A stretch of DNA of 64,000 nucleotides, from NCBI GenBank assembly GCA_025331565.1, contig JAFREQ010000040.1:2001501-2065500 (forward strand), in the 5' to 3' direction. Of this stretch, positions 26,898 through 39,650 are shown piece by piece. The notes beneath the pieces were generated by a model, which saw only the letters and a list, made by a program, of their open reading frames with translations, did not search any database and was not told the origin of the DNA. Position 1 is the stretch's first letter. The number at the start of each line of letters is the position of its first letter. The translations under genes were made by a program, and so were the position numbers. Source of the stretch: Holacanthus passer (Eukaryota > Chordata > Actinopteri > Pomacanthidae).

Positions 26898-29085
26898 TCA
26901 AGGGAGTCCATGACTTTGGTCTTGGGAAAATCCTTTCAGTTTCAGTAGCGTCCTGGAAAGCTGCTCATTTGGATGTTGTCCCCCTGGAGCCCTGGGTTGT
27001 AATAGGCCAGAGCCGCCAAAGTTCAAGTCCAAAGGTTCACTGTTGTCTAATCTGAGAACTAGAAATAAGAGAAGTTAACATCATTGATTTGTATCATTTC
27101 TAAAGCCTCATTATGAGCTTGAATTAGTCTGTATTTTTCCCTGTTAACGCTGGATTTACAAATGGAAATGCAAATGGCTTTTGCTGTCAGTGGTGTTTAA
27201 ATCATATCCTGTGTTTTTGACTTTTAACTAAACCTGGTATTGAAGGAAAAACCCACTCTAAAACACTTTCATTGCTGCTACAATCCAACAGTATTTGTGG
27301 CAATTGCGGGTCGACTTTGTTATTTTGAGTTGTAATGTTCTTATTCCCACAGACGTCTGGCCAAATGTAGACCTTGCAGCGTCATATTGATATTTACAAT
27401 CCAACTTTCTGCTGTGTTTTTTACTGCAAAAACTCCCTCAGAATCAAAGAGCTCCCTTGTGGAGCCTCCATTTTGAACCAGCATTCAAAAGAAATCAATC
27501 ATACAAAGTTCTTTCCCTGAGTAAACGATCATCCCTGTCGAGTCGTGATTGTCCTCTGCACCTACCAGTACTGAGTGCAACAGGTTCACACCCATTACAT
27601 GGAGCTTTCTGAAAGTCATTTGGGGAAATGCAGGAAGCCACTACACCTAACTGAGGTGAGAGTAAACAAGGCAGATTGAAGGTAAGTGGGTGCTTAGACT
27701 TTACCACAAAATAACAACTGCAACACAGAGACCGGGTCTACTGAGAAAATGCATTTGCCTCAATTTATGAGGAGGAAAAAATAATAAATCCCAACAGGAG
27801 ACTCATTTTGTAATCAATTTAAAAAATAAGTATGTTGTCTAAGAATAGATGGTGTTTGTTGTGCGCATTATAAAGGTACAGGCAAATGTGTAATTTTACC
27901 TTTCGACTAAAACTGACTTGACTGACTTGTAGTTGGTTGTATAGTTGACTTCTGGTAATCTAGGTTGGCTGAAATACAACTGTACAACTAAAATGCAATA
28001 CTATACTAGTGTGCATATGAGTGTACATCACAGTCCTGATCATTCCTTATTCTCGACCATTCATAACATTTATTTGTTCAGTACGTCTATTTAATAGATT
28101 GAGAGCGATGGAAAACCGGAGTCAGATATTTTGATTCTGAGATTTTTAAAAATTCCAGCCGTCAAAAATCAAAACGAGTTTTAAATTAGTTGTTAATATA
28201 TTTGTCATCGCTGAAAGTCTTCAGGGATCAGAAATGCTCCTTTATCTCCAAGCTTGGTAACTTACTGTAACAGTGGGTTACAGGCCAATGAGAGAGGTAT
28301 TAGCTGTGGTATTGAATAATAATGTCTATACAGATAAATAATTACACACTTGATTCAAAGTGGCAGACTCTCACAAGCCTTTTACCTCTTCTATGTGAGC
28401 AGGAAGCGTGTGGGCTTGTTTGCGTTGAGAACGTAATTTACACACGGCTGCGACCCGGTTGTTATTTTCTCATGTTGTTACTATGCTGGAGCGCTGTGAA
28501 GTAATTCATTTACAGAGCGATGTGTCCTTCTACATTATTCGTTATATTGTCTGAAATTGCTGTGCTGTTTACAACAACAGAGCTTTTCCTGCATTCCGGG
28601 CGTCGCCAGCGTTCGAGACTCTGTGTGTGAAATGGGCCCGAGGACCTTCCAGTTAGGATGTAATCTGACTCGTCTTAAACATGCAGGCGCACCTGTAGTC
28701 TGCTGCAGACCAAACATGCCGTTTGATTTCACTCAACAGAACAGGTTAAGTGTGAGGGAGTGTCGAGGAACTGCGAGGACAAAATGCTGCCTTCTGCTGA
28801 GTTCATGGCAAGAATGAGACAAATTGCAAACTGTCATAGTACATGATCCTATTTTGCATGGTGAGGTTACCTTATTAAAGCAGGATGGAGTTATGTGCTT
28901 GTGTGTGTGAGTGCTGGTCTGACTTATGCTGCTCTTGGGGACACACTCCCGACTCAAGGCCAGTTAACTGAGGACAGCTGCTGCGTTTTGGGACCAAAGC
29001 TGTGTCTCTAATTTGGAAAACGCTGATTTGTGGGTGAGTGGTTAAGATCAGGGTTAATGTAAGACTCTGGTGAAGGAATGGAAGT

Positions 29086-29121
<36 letters not shown>

Positions 29122-32100
29122 AACAAAGGGCTTGAAGGACTAGTTTGACATTTTCCACTTATTCGCTTTCTTGATAAGAGATGAGAAGATCAATACCATG
29201 TTCATATCAAATATATATCATCCATGTCGCCATAGTCATTAGAAAGTTACTTCAGCTTGGCATAAGAACCAGAGGTAACAATATTTGCCTGCCAGGATCT
29301 GTAAAACTCACTATTTAACACATCTTATCTGTTTAATCCGTTTAAAAAAATTAAGTATGAAAATGAAAATTTGCTGTTTTTCTGAGGGGTTATGAATGAA
29401 GATTATTTCCCAAAAATATCAAACTAGTGGGAAAAAAGTGATGCAAGTGTGTGTGAGCGAGCAAGAAGCAATAATAATAACAGGCACAGTTTTATTTTAG
29501 CACGAGAGTTTGCAATCTGCCACCCACCTACCAGAGGCTTTTTTTATATTAGAAAACTTTGTCAGATCAAGTTGGCAAACCCTAATTAAATCCTTCTCAA
29601 GCAGTCACAGATAACGGCGCAATCACATGTGTCCTAGGGTGGAATCTTCCTTTAAAACACAGTTCAGCATTCGCTGCATGAGCGGGTGTAGGAGCAAACA
29701 TACCCGGGTCTGAAGGAAACTCCTCCACCAGTTTCCGGTGAGAGAAACCCTTCTGGTGTTTCTTCTTCAGGATGAAGTAGGCCACCAGTCCCACGAAGGC
29801 CACAGCCACCGCCGTTCCCAGCACGCCGCCCCACGCCCCGTTTCTTTTACTCCTGTGGTGGTCTGACTCCAAACCTTTAACGGGGGGGAGGGGCAAGGGG
29901 TCGAGAGCGGTGGGAGAGAGAATCAATAATTTGTCAACAACAACATTATTTCTAACAACTGCCGTCTTTCAGGGTTAATTGTCAGATAATTATGGCTGAA
30001 ATGCGTTTTTGAATTTCTAGTGGCAGCACTCTGCATAGATACACATCCCAATTAGTCAGCTGTGCAGATTTGTCTAATTTGCACTGTGATAATTAATGTG
30101 ATTAACATGCCAAAATCATAATTTCTTGAATGCATTTGAATATTTTAGGGCGGCAGGCTGTGCTCGTCGTCGAGATAAGGTGACATGTGGCTGCACATTA
30201 CTTTGTGGATCAGCTCTATAAAACAATTCTTTCCACGTAAATTCATCACATAGCTTATAATTACCTGCACACGTTAACATTGGTGATCTCATATTTCGAC
30301 AGGTGTGAAAAAACATTAAATGTGTTGTGTAGTTGCTGCATCCACACAGTTAAAATTACACAAATGGACAAGAGCTCTGTTTCACTGTTTGTGTTCAGGG
30401 CAACAGAAACAGGAAGTTTCTAAATGTGACAGAATTGTTTTCAGCATCCTTTGACATAGAAATACTACATTTGGATTTTATCAGGACTCACACATAAATA
30501 ATTCAGTGGCTCTGTTTATCTACAAATGGCTCAATTTACCCATTGCTGGGATCAATTTACCCCAAACCTGGGGCAACTGGAACCAAAAGACCATTATTTC
30601 ATACAGTGTGTTTCAATTCTTGTTTTCTTTTGCAACACCTTTTCATTCGAAAGGAGACATAATAAAATATAGAGTATTTGTTTGTCTGATTTGTTCTGGA
30701 TAGGAAGACGTTTCTCCATCCTCGCTTGTGAACGACTGAGTCTTTCCAGGATGAACCTTTCATACCCAATCATGATCCTATCACCTGTTACCAATGAACC
30801 TGTTTACCTGTGGAATGATCCACACAGGTGTTTTTGGATCAGCCCACAACTTTCACAGTCTTTTGTTGCTCCTGTCCCGACTTGTTTGAAACATGTTGCT
30901 GCCATCAAATTCAGAATAAGCAGATATTTACAACAATCAATGAAGCTGATGATCAAACATTAAATATATTGTCTTTGTACTATTTTCAATTGAGTATACA
31001 TCAAAAAAATTAACAAACAATCCCATTCTGTTTTACTTATGTTTCACACCACAGCTTTTTTAGGAATCAGTCAGGGTTGTATTTCCAGTTACCTGCAAAA
31101 TGACATTGCCATCATCCTCAGCTGTTCACTGTGGCGCTAATTAACAAATGTTAGCACATGGTAAACAGTACACCTGTTAAACACCAGCATGTTAACACTG
31201 CTGATGTTTGCCTTTAGTGCGGCCTCACACAGCTGCTCTGAGTCTTGTTGAACATGATTATGATTCATAAAGAACCTTTATAATAGCTGCATGTCACCCT
31301 GGACTAGTATGGTCAAGTACTGAATAATTATTTTTATTTATTGCCAGTAAAATCAAAGTTGCCTTTCAGGTTCATGTTTATAGGCTCCATGTTTATCTGT
31401 ACTCGACCGTCTGTGCCTTTGTAGAGTTTTCATGGACACGCTGCGCCTGTCATAGTGACTGTGGAGCACTTTTTTCTGCCTGTGTTTCTCACAGTTTCAC
31501 AACTGTTTTCCCACTGTTTATTGCCGTCATCTGTTTGTGTTATGTCCTGCTGTCACGTCTGTCCACGTGATGCGACTTTTATTTGAATCCTAACCTCGTG
31601 CCAGCTCTCTAAAGGCCCCCCCTTGCCATGGTGTTGGTAGTGAGCTCGCCCGCATATATTTTGCAGCTTTTCCAGTTGATAGATAGATTCACACTAGTGT
31701 GTATGACAAGCAGCCTTTTCCAGCCTTATCTCCTTGATCTCGTGGCCGACACCAAAGACTCGTCTCACGCCCCTGCAAAGAGGCAGCACAAGTATCTTTG
31801 ACCTCGGTCCCATTTTCAGGGGGGTTTGCCACTAAAACAGGGTTTCATTGTCCTGCTGAAAAGGTGGGTGTAATAGACCCCTTCACTCATAGTGGCCACA
31901 TCGATAGGAGCTGAAACCCAATCCAACCTTTTCCTTTGAAAGAAGGGGCATTTGTCCTCTGCTAGTGGGAAAATAGATGCAGGCAAATGTGGGTCAGGGA
32001 AAGGGTGGAAAAGCAAAACAGGCAACTGTGATATTTGCTCTTAAGCAATGAACGTAGTGTTAGTTTCAAACCAGGTCTCTAAAGATGATGTGTAAAGGAT

Positions 32101-33102
32101 TTTGTGCTCGTTTTGTTGCCTTTCTGCTCAAACCTGAACACAAGTCAGTCAGGACGGCTTGGAAATTTGTTATATATTCTGGTATTTATAAATGATGTCA
32201 TGCTGCCAGGAAGACACACAAAGCTGGACACAGAGATGTGACACCTGAAACCAGTACCTCTGTCTGAGCTGCTCCCCGAGGCTGAACCTTTGTCTGTCTT
32301 GTTGGCCTTCTCAGGTGTGTTCGGAGCGGCGGCGGTCGTTGACGCTGGGCTCATCTCTGTGGTCTCAGACGGGAAGACTGTTGTGGACGGAGACGTGGTC
32401 TCCATCATCTCTGACGTTGTGGTTGTTACAGCCGTTGTGTTGGTGGATTCTGTCGCGTTGGTTGACCATGTCTCTTCGTCCGGTTTCGCTGTGGATTCTT
32501 GCGTAGCGTTGAGCTCTGGAGCCGAGGTTGTCGTCTGTAAATCAGTTTGGTTGGAGTAAAAGCTGGTGGAGTTTCGTCCACTCAGATGAGTCGAGTTTTG
32601 AGGAGTCGCCGTTGAGTTGTGAAACTCCTCCTCGGCGTCTGTCACGTTGCTCCGGCTTGAGTTGGTTTGATCCGTAGTTGCATTTGTTGGAGAAACGGTG
32701 ACGTCCGGTATTTCAGGTTGCTTGGTTGTAACATGTGGAAACGTGGGAGACACGACAGTAGTGACAGTCAGATCATCAGATCCTTCATTAGCCTTATCTA
32801 GGGCAGTCACATTCTCCTCCTCCGCTGCGATGAAGCCAGATGCTATCCCACTGCTGTAATCATTACTTGAGTCTATAGCAGTTGCATCAGCTCTCTGATC
32901 ATCCTCTGTCCCCTCTCCAGGAACTGCAACGTTTTGACTTCCAGCTGTTTTTTTGGCTGGATCACGGAGCCAGCTTTTATCAATTGTCCGCCCCGGAGAG
33001 TCGGTTGAATTTTGGAGCGATGCCAAGTGAAAAGCTTGGACAAGCAGAAGGAGGCCTGCTGCGATTTTTAAATACAGTTCCATTTTCGCCTTTGGGTTCA
33101 GT
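26898..33102 (-). CDS. muc15: mucin-15-like membrane mucin, spliced gene (frameshifted tail)
   Basis: Gene-level entry for a type I membrane mucin expected at epithelial cell surfaces. Seen: three coding exons (33083-32258, 29874-29704, 27058-26942) with GT-AG introns and phase 1 at both junctions. They give a signal peptide, a long Ser/Thr-rich ectodomain with about 13 N-glycosylation sequons, one membrane segment, a basic stop-transfer stretch and a short cytoplasmic tail. Known of the family: mucin-15 has this architecture at about 330-370 residues, with a conserved tail of the form FSHR-K/R-L followed by PVLRLDN; both motifs are here. In mammals MUC15 lies antisense inside ANO3. Odd: one extra base in the last exon moves the end of the tail out of frame (intended stop near 26942, actual stop at 26898). 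The family call is confident; whether the allele is functional is open. Confidence 0.85.
26942..27058 (-). CDS. muc15: muc15 C-terminal exon with +1 frameshift
   Basis: The acceptor TTTCTAG|TTCTCAGA (AG at 27060-27059) joins in frame to give PVLRLDNSEPLDLNFGG, the conserved tail start. The next recognisable family segment (YYNPGLQGDNIQM, then SSFPGRY and TGA at 26944-26942) lies in the +1 frame. The 115 bases after the split codon are one more than a multiple of three, confirming an extra base near 27005-27012 (a GGCC run). As written, the frame instead runs through unrelated residues to a TGA at 26900-26898. This may be a sequencing or assembly error in the homopolymer-like context, a polymorphism, or a real change of C-terminus. 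The exon identity is firm. Confidence 0.82.
29090..29117. repeat. (GA)n microsatellite
   Basis: About 13 GA units; the Ser/Leu-rich minus-strand frame across it is spurious. Confidence 0.95.
29704..29874 (-). CDS. muc15: muc15 transmembrane exon
   Basis: A 171-nt exon, phase 1 at both ends. The acceptor is TTAAAG|GT after a C-rich tract; the donor is G|GTATGT at 29704/29703. It encodes a short juxtamembrane segment (LESDHHRSKRNGAW), a hydrophobic span of about 20 residues beginning GGVLGTAVAVAFVGLV, a basic KKKHQK stop-transfer sequence, and FSHRKLVEEFPSDP. The FSHR-plus-basic motif just inside the membrane is a hallmark of the mucin-15 tail and is the strongest family evidence in the window. 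Confidence 0.88.
30708..31081 (-). mobile_element. DNA-transposon-like repeat, reverse orientation
   Basis: Its outer end on the minus strand begins TACAACCCTGACTGATTCCT and includes GAATTTGATGGCAGCAACAT, GTTTCAAACAAGTCGGGACAG and GGTAACAGGTGATAGGATCA. Related to 38581-38885 and 63612-63965. These are internally deleted copies of a very common teleost element with TACAACCCTGATTCC-type ends. The superfamily is not assigned. Confidence 0.6.
32258..33083 (-). CDS. muc15: muc15 exon with signal peptide and mucin ectodomain
   Basis: The start chosen is the ATG at 33083, in a good context (A at -3, G at +4). A polypyrimidine tract and CAG end at 33103, just upstream, so an apparent in-frame Met 10 codons earlier lies in intron. 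The protein opens MELYLKIAAGLLLLVQ, a typical signal peptide. About 250 residues follow, dominated by Thr, Ser, Asn, Glu and Asp, with roughly 13 N-x-S/T sequons and Thr runs suited to O-glycosylation. There are almost no cysteines. The donor is G|GTACTG at 32258/32257 (phase 1). A competing donor a few bases downstream (CAG|GTGTCA) would be phase 2 and would not join the next exon in frame. Confidence 0.85.
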
Positions 33103-36100
33103 CTGAAACACAACAGAGAACAGAAAACATTACTTCAGTTCTGGAAATAAATAAAATCCGTTGCGGTTTTCAAAGTGCCAAAGTTGAGCTTCAGATTTAC
33201 ATTTGAACTTTGTAAAAGTATTTCACATGTGAGTGTTCACTAATGAATAAAGATACAATTATGTTCTGGTTGGAAAAACAATATTGTTGTTTATAACTGT
33301 CATTGCATTCATATGCTGGTGTTTTTATTACATGACTGTGTTCTCGTTTTATATAGTTGTTAAAATGTATAATTCATAGCAGCTTTTTGGTTTGAAGTCA
33401 GTGAAAAATTACATCGGAACACATTTTATTGCCTTGAACATCAGTTTGAACCTTTTTTTTATGTGTCAAACCTCACAGTTTATTCTTGGCCTTGAAAACA
33501 ACAACAACAAAAAATCTCCACTCAAGGTCCAGTTACTTGTTGAAAGCTTTCGATTATATAACACGGTCTTTGTCAGCAAATTAATTAATTATTTATTGAT
33601 TTATTTTATTATTATTTGCTATTAATAATTGTTCAATTTTCATGGAACTGTTCATGTTTAAATATTATCCTAAGCAATTTCCAGACATCTTGCCCAATTT
33701 CTCTTAAAGTTGATCAAAAGCTCCAGAACAAGTAAGTGGACCTTGAGGTTTTGTCAGCTGCTGTTTCTAAGGTCAAACAGGAAATGAAGCTCAAGAGAAG
33801 TCATGAAAGTGCTCAAAAGAATAGTACGTTTGAACATCTGCAGTTCTACAACCACTGAGTAAACTTTATCTGCTGATGAAGACCATGTGATACGGTTGAG
33901 GGATCCACAACAAGTGTGCAAGTGGATCTGGAGTGAACATTGTTTTGTCAGTTCTTGATGTGGCTTTGCACACAGCTGCCAAGCTTTAATAAACACTGAC
34001 ATGGATTCACAAGCGTTGTATTTACTCAGATATTGAGTCACAAAAAAAACAGACGAAGAAGACCTTCATTTGAACCGAACAGCAAATGTAAATATTTTTT
34101 CTGCACATACATATTTGGAAGGCTGCTCCTACAACATGCAAATAAGCATTGGCTATGTTTGTGTCATTCCTCAAGTATAATTATATGAAATGTAATAATT
34201 ACAGATGCTTGTAAATTTGAGTCCAAATGTGAATAGATTGGGGGCTGGACATGAATGCACCTTTACTTCAAATGAAAACTAAAACCCACAAAAAAGTGTT
34301 TTGTGGTTATTTTCTGTTTCCTGTCTCCCAGTGAGCTTGAGTCTGTTTACCGACTGCTCGGGACAGGAATCATCAGGAAGGAGCCACAGGTGTTAAACTC
34401 ATGTTCATCACAGCCTTCAAACTCTCCCTGACCACACACGCAGACCCAGTGTGCAACGTGACATCTCTTTTTGTTCCTATTTTCCGGGGGCACGAAGTCG
34501 CGCGCTTTAACGGCGCAGGTCAGCTGCACTGACACAAGTCGTAATGAAAATCCTCGAACGCCTGATCCCGTCCGGCCTCCTGTGTTTGAACACAACATGA
34601 ACGTGACATCCCGGGAGCTCGTTGGCGAATTTCAATGCAGTCGTCATCGCATTGTTACAGCGAGTTCCCACAGTTCAACATTGTCCCAACACAACACAGT
34701 CTCCGGTGAGCTCTGTCTCGTTGGCAGCGTGGATTTACATAGGTGCCCTGTGAGCTATGTGTTCTCCCCTCGGCTTCACTCCGGTACACAAATGACTGCA
34801 GCTCGAGTTATTCCCCACAGGCCACTCTCACCGCGAGTCGCTCTGTTGATCGGTTGCTTTGTTCTGAGCCGATTCGGAAGCAGTGCGAAAGGCTGAGTAA
34901 TGTCGTGGCCTGCAGCTACAGAGGCTTGAACATGCAAATCTGGAGATTTCACATTTCTGTCATAACATATTATTAACCATGTATTAATGAGTCAATAAGG
35001 ATGCGACTAACTGAAAAACTCAAAACTAATCTTCTTTTAAATCAATCATCTCTTTTGTAATCAAGTCTTTTAAATATAAGTTGATTTCTGAAAACACTGT
35101 TTCAACCTCCAGAACAGATAAAACCGCTGTCCTTAAATATGGAAACAAGCCATCGAATTGATTGTCACTGACTAATGAGCCACGAACGTTCGTCTGTGGT
35201 CACTTTCTCAACGAGCTTGTTTATCGTCCACGCATCAGCCGCGCTTCTGTGTTTTTTCTCCTCAGCAGGAAATAAATGGGAAACCTGTGGCCCGCTGATG
35301 TCGCAGCCCGCTGTGCGAACGCAGGATCAAATAAACGGCTCAAGCTTGCTGATTGTACCACACTAAGAGCACATACTGTAATTAAGAAAATGGCTCAATC
35401 CGCCCGGATAGGGAAGGCAGACAATTTAGAGCTTATAACGCTGCAGCAGTGAAAATAATAAACTGGATTAAACCGACTGGTTCATTTGCAACTAGATTAA
35501 AGTTTGCAAACGTGAACCTGGATTCTGGGTCAATCTTGGATGAATTTGTTAACTGTGTGATTTGTTCTTAATTGCAACAATAAAGTCTATTGAATTTGCA
35601 GCATTGTGTCTGCTGCTAAGGCTCATGGGTATTGTAGTACTTAAAGCCATCTGCCATATCAAACTGACAGAAAAAAACATTTCTCACAAAACTGAAACTA
35701 AAAAAACTCAGAGGCATAACAATAATTCAAAGGATTGTTTGATCATTCAGACAAAAACTTACAACTCTTTATATTATATACAATTTTACATTTACATTTT
35801 TAAGTGTAAATGGCGCTACTATCAGTTCAGTGACTTTGCACCAAGTTCTGTGCAGGGTTTTGAAATGAAGAACGTTTAAGACATCAAATTAAATTTTGGA
35901 ATATATATAGTTTTCAGGGAAGCGCAGTCATCAACCATGTAAACTACAACCTTTGCTTCATCCCCATCTCTCTCTCTACATTTTCTGTCTGTGTCTTGAC
36001 TGTGTCTTGACTACACACTATCAATCCAAGCAAAACTCCCAAAGAATAATCTTAAATAATAGAATAAATCATAATGATAATACTAATAATGATAAGGTTT

Positions 36101-36790
36101 TTTTGTGTGATCCCAACATACTGCACGCTCTGAGCTGAGTTAATGTAGAACCAGTACAACAGGCGGCTCAGCAGGTTTGGTTTGTTTTGATTTGTACTGT
36201 GAAAATGTGCACACAGCTTTAACATCACACAGACTATAATTAATGACTTGTGTGAAAAAAATGTTGACCTGTCCTGTTTTATATCTGTCGGAGACAAATG
36301 TTGCCACTGTTGCCTATTGTTGAATTTCAAACCAGCGATTCCTGTTTTATCACTTCCTGTGCGGAATAAAAATATCTTCACATCCGTCATCACACTGGGC
36401 AGAGCTGAGTGTCTCCACCTGTTTTTAGAAATTACAGCCCGGCCCGCTGAGAGAGGACTTGGACGTCACCGTTCTACCAAAGAACCTCTCTGCTGCGGCG
36501 GGTCAACGAAAAAGAGATTTTTACTTGTGACCCTTCAGAGAAAGTCGCCTGTTGAGAACAGCTCCCACTCAGCCGCTCTGTCAGAGACTGTGGCAGCTCC
36601 ACCGGCCGTGACTTCAGTCAACATGGACTTACAGAAACAAACACACACACGCACACACTCATTACCTGACATTCATGCTGTAAATCATTCAGTTCACCTG
36701 TGTTATTATCACCTTTCAATATACGTCAATCTATGTTGTACATTTACTGCGTCACACAACCTGGATATCTGTGTTAGGCAAAGTCCCAAG
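33103..36790 (-). other. muc15 5' intron, no exon seen
   Basis: Lies between the muc15 start-codon exon and the proposed first exon at 37.65 kb. Contains no convincing coding segment. Confidence 0.45.
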
Positions 36791-37157
36791 CAGGCATTGA
36801 AAGTAACTAAGTACATTTACTCAAGTACCATACTTAAGCACAATTTTGTGGTACTTGTACTTCCATGATATACATGTACAGCTTTGTTTTTTATATTATG
36901 ATTTTAAATATAATCTCAGATCAGTTCAAATGTAATATGATTCACTGTTGTAAGTTAAATTACTTAGCAACATATGAAGCGGTTAAAATTAGCTCCATCT
37001 CAATCAATGATCCAATAATAAAACACTGATGGAGTAGTTCATACTAATATTCGTTTACTTTAAATGCAGGGCTTTTACTTGTAACAGAGTTTTTTTATAT
37101 GGGTGGTATAGCTTTCTTTGCTCAGGTAGATGACCTAAATACTTCTTCCACCACTTG
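36791..37157. mobile_element. hAT-like short element (CAAGTAC-rich ends)
   Basis: Left part GAAAGTAACTAAGTACATTT then ACTCAAGTAC; right end ATACTTCTTCCACCACTTG. These are the terminal signatures of a very common teleost hAT-derived repeat. I find no clear 8-bp target duplication. Confidence 0.5.
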
Positions 37158-37652
37158 TCACAGTTCATAAGTCGCTGTGCTACAAGGCTCTTTCCTCTGA
37201 GTTTGTCTCACTGTAAAACAGACTCGCTGCATCATCTCCCCTTGTTAGGTTATGTAATAGTGTCTATAATATGTATGACCCTTGTTGTTGTGATTCTTTG
37301 GCACCGAGCAACAAACTCTTTTTTACTTTCACATTTACGTTTCTGATGTTATATTTTTACTCTTTAAAAAGAGGAAGCAGCAGTTTTAAACATTTTACAC
37401 CTTTTATGTGTAACTTATCCACGTTACAGAGGCCAAATATAGAAATTGTTGCAATAGAAGACTTTGATTTTTCTCTTTTAAAAAAAAGAGGTTATTTGTG
37501 TTTCTTTTAGTTTAACTTAAAAATATAACAGCGACTCAAATCTTATTAAACACACATATTTAGACAAAAATTCACCCAACCAGTTTATAGCCGCACACAT
37601 TTCCCGAGAAACACAAGACAAAGACTCAAATCCTTCCTCGGTAAATCCTTAC

Positions 37653-37775
37653 CTTATTCTCAGGCTGTATCAGATGAGAACAGGTGCACAGGCAACAAAA
37701 TCTCTTCACTGAGCTGCCAACATGTGAGAGTGAATCAGCAGTCGGCCTGAAGAGAGAGGCAGGGGAGGAGGGAGG
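37653..37775 (-). promoter_or_regulatory. candidate muc15 5' non-coding exon and promoter
   Basis: On the minus strand the segment ends AATAAG|GTAAGG at 37653/37652, close to an ideal vertebrate donor. It is preceded by about 100 nt of mixed, relatively GC-rich sequence with a pyrimidine-rich upstream flank (cctcctccctcctcccc near 37760). It lies 4.5 kb upstream of the muc15 exon that begins with a 3' splice site and carries the start codon, which requires a 5' non-coding exon somewhere upstream. The 5' boundary given is arbitrary, and no TATA box is evident. Confidence 0.4.
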
Positions 37776-38439
37776 AGGGCCCAGCGGAGTGGCATTCAGG
37801 CAGCAACCTGCTCAACCTGCTTCTACACCTGCCAGCAATAACACGCCCTGAACCGCATCCAGTTGCACGCTGTGAAAAGGCCACGCAGGACAGGGATGGA
37901 AATGAATTAGAGGAGCGGAGAAGGGGAAGAGGATTGAGGGGTTTGGAGTCAATTGGTTCCTGTGCTTATTTCATGTTCTTATCTAAATGAGTTGATATTT
38001 GTGTTTGCCAGGTGAGATCTGTGCATTCCCCCAGTGGGTGGAGCTTCTGGTCCTCAGGGTCCTTTTTTTTTTTTTTTAGCTTCTCATCGAGTCACTGGAA
38101 ACGGCTGCTGTCCTCATGGCAACCGAAAGGAGGCTGGCGAGCTCGGGTTTCATCCACGCCTTTGTCTCTGGTCTATATCAGGCTACCTGGTGACGTGCGA
38201 CTGTGTGAACTTGCAGGTACGTCAGGTGCGTCAAACGAGCCGGGATTGTTTTTGTCTCATTCCTCAGTTGACTGAGTCACGAAGTCTGAATTCAGGAGTC
38301 AGGAGAATGAAGTGGCACTCGAAGCCGGTGAGCTTTGGTGAGTTGAGAACAAGGAGGAGTTGTACTTGTTTGGCTGATGAATCTGAAAAGTATGATTCCT
38401 TTAACTGTTAATCCAAGTTAATCCAATGATTTGTACTGG

Positions 38440-38580
38440 AGGTATGTTTAATGGAAGGGAAGCTGACGTGTTGAATACTTGTGTGCTTATGTTTGTTTAT
38501 GTCACTTTCTGTTTGTGAAATTGCTGCTACAACACTGTAATTTCCCATTGAGGGTAAATAAAGTATCTATCTATCTATCT
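38440..38580 (+). mobile_element. LINE 3' tail with (TATC)n
   Basis: GTAATTTCCCATTGAGGG followed by TAAATAAAGTATC(TATC)3. A classic 5'-truncated teleost LINE tail. The next element begins immediately after, at the TA. Confidence 0.55.
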
Positions 38581-38885
38581 ACAACCCTGATTCCAAGAAA
38601 ATTGGGACACAATGTAAAACATGAATAAAACAGAATGTGATTATTTGCTGATCTTTTTTGACATATACTCAAATGAAAACATTACAAAGACAATATATTA
38701 AATGTTTGACCTCATTCTCTTCACAGATTTTTGTAAATTCTGAATTCTGAATTTGATGGCAGCAACATGTTTGGGACAGGAGCAACAAAAGGCTGTGAAA
38801 GTTGTGGACTGATCCAAAAACACCTGTTTGGATCAGTCCACAGGTAAACAGGTTCATTGGTAACAGGTGATAGTATAGTAAAACT
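38581..38885 (+). mobile_element. DNA-transposon-like repeat (copy 2)
   Basis: Begins ACAACCCTGATTCCAAGAAA right after a T, consistent with insertion at TA. It contains the TTGATGGCAGCAACATGTTT, GGGACAGGAGCAACAAAAGG and GTAAACAGGTTCATTGGTAAC strings shared with the copies at 30.7 and 63.6 kb. No coding part. Confidence 0.6.
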
Positions 38886-39489
38886 CATCGTACCTGCAGT
38901 AGATGAGAGCAGAGGCCTTTTCTCAGCAGACATTTTCACCGGTGCTACTAATGACATTAACAGTTGCTCCTTTATATTTCAGTCTCCATGACAGTGTGAC
39001 CCTGAAACCAAACCAGCTAAATGGAATCCAGCCGTCATCAATCTCATTATTTACACATGTGCTTTTCTTACTGTGACCTTTTTAAAATATCTTCCGTGGG
39101 AAAAGGACTGGCAACAGATGAAATATTAAAAAAATATCAGTCTGTATTTCAGTTTTATTTTCATGACCTCAGACGGAGCTGTAGTCTGGATTTTAGAGAT
39201 ACTAAAATTGTCAGTCCCCCAACACACCCCCGACTACTCTCCCTCACATTTTGACCAGAAACCCTTAAATCATTCAATAAGTTAGGTTTTATTTATTAGT
39301 TAACTGTTCAGCTCTACTTTCTGTCAATTTCATCTCCCAGCATGAAAGTCAGTAATCTCAAAGACTATCTATCATTTTATTGGCTGAAAAATTGTCAAAC
39401 ATGCTGAGTCAAAACTACCTACCATGTACAAGTTTTATTTCTAGGATGTAAACTCCCCCAGCTTACGTGATAAACCCAGACAGGCCGGC

Positions 39490-39650
39490 TGTGGCTTTCA
39501 CGAGGAAGAGCAGGTCGTCTTCTAATCACAGGGTTGTTGGTTCGATCCCTTCCCTGATGTCGCTCCTCCTGTTCACATGTCCTGCAAGACACTGAGCTCC
39601 AAACAGCTCCTGATGGTCGGACCAACACCTTGATTGACACCTGCTAAAAA
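39490..39650 (+). mobile_element. tRNA-derived SINE
   Basis: GAAGAGCAGGTCGTCTTCTA, then GTTGGTTCGATCCC (a good RNA polymerase III B box), then CCTGCAAGACACTGAGC and CTCCTGATGGTCGG, the tail arrangement typical of fish SINEs. Not a functional tRNA: no cloverleaf and diverged A box. Confidence 0.6.

Noticed and set aside
26792..27055. Plus-strand frame of 87 codons
   Set aside because: Antisense shadow of the muc15 C-terminal exon and its 3' region.
32290..32559. Plus-strand Val/Ser-rich frame of 89 codons
   Set aside because: Antisense shadow of the muc15 ectodomain exon.
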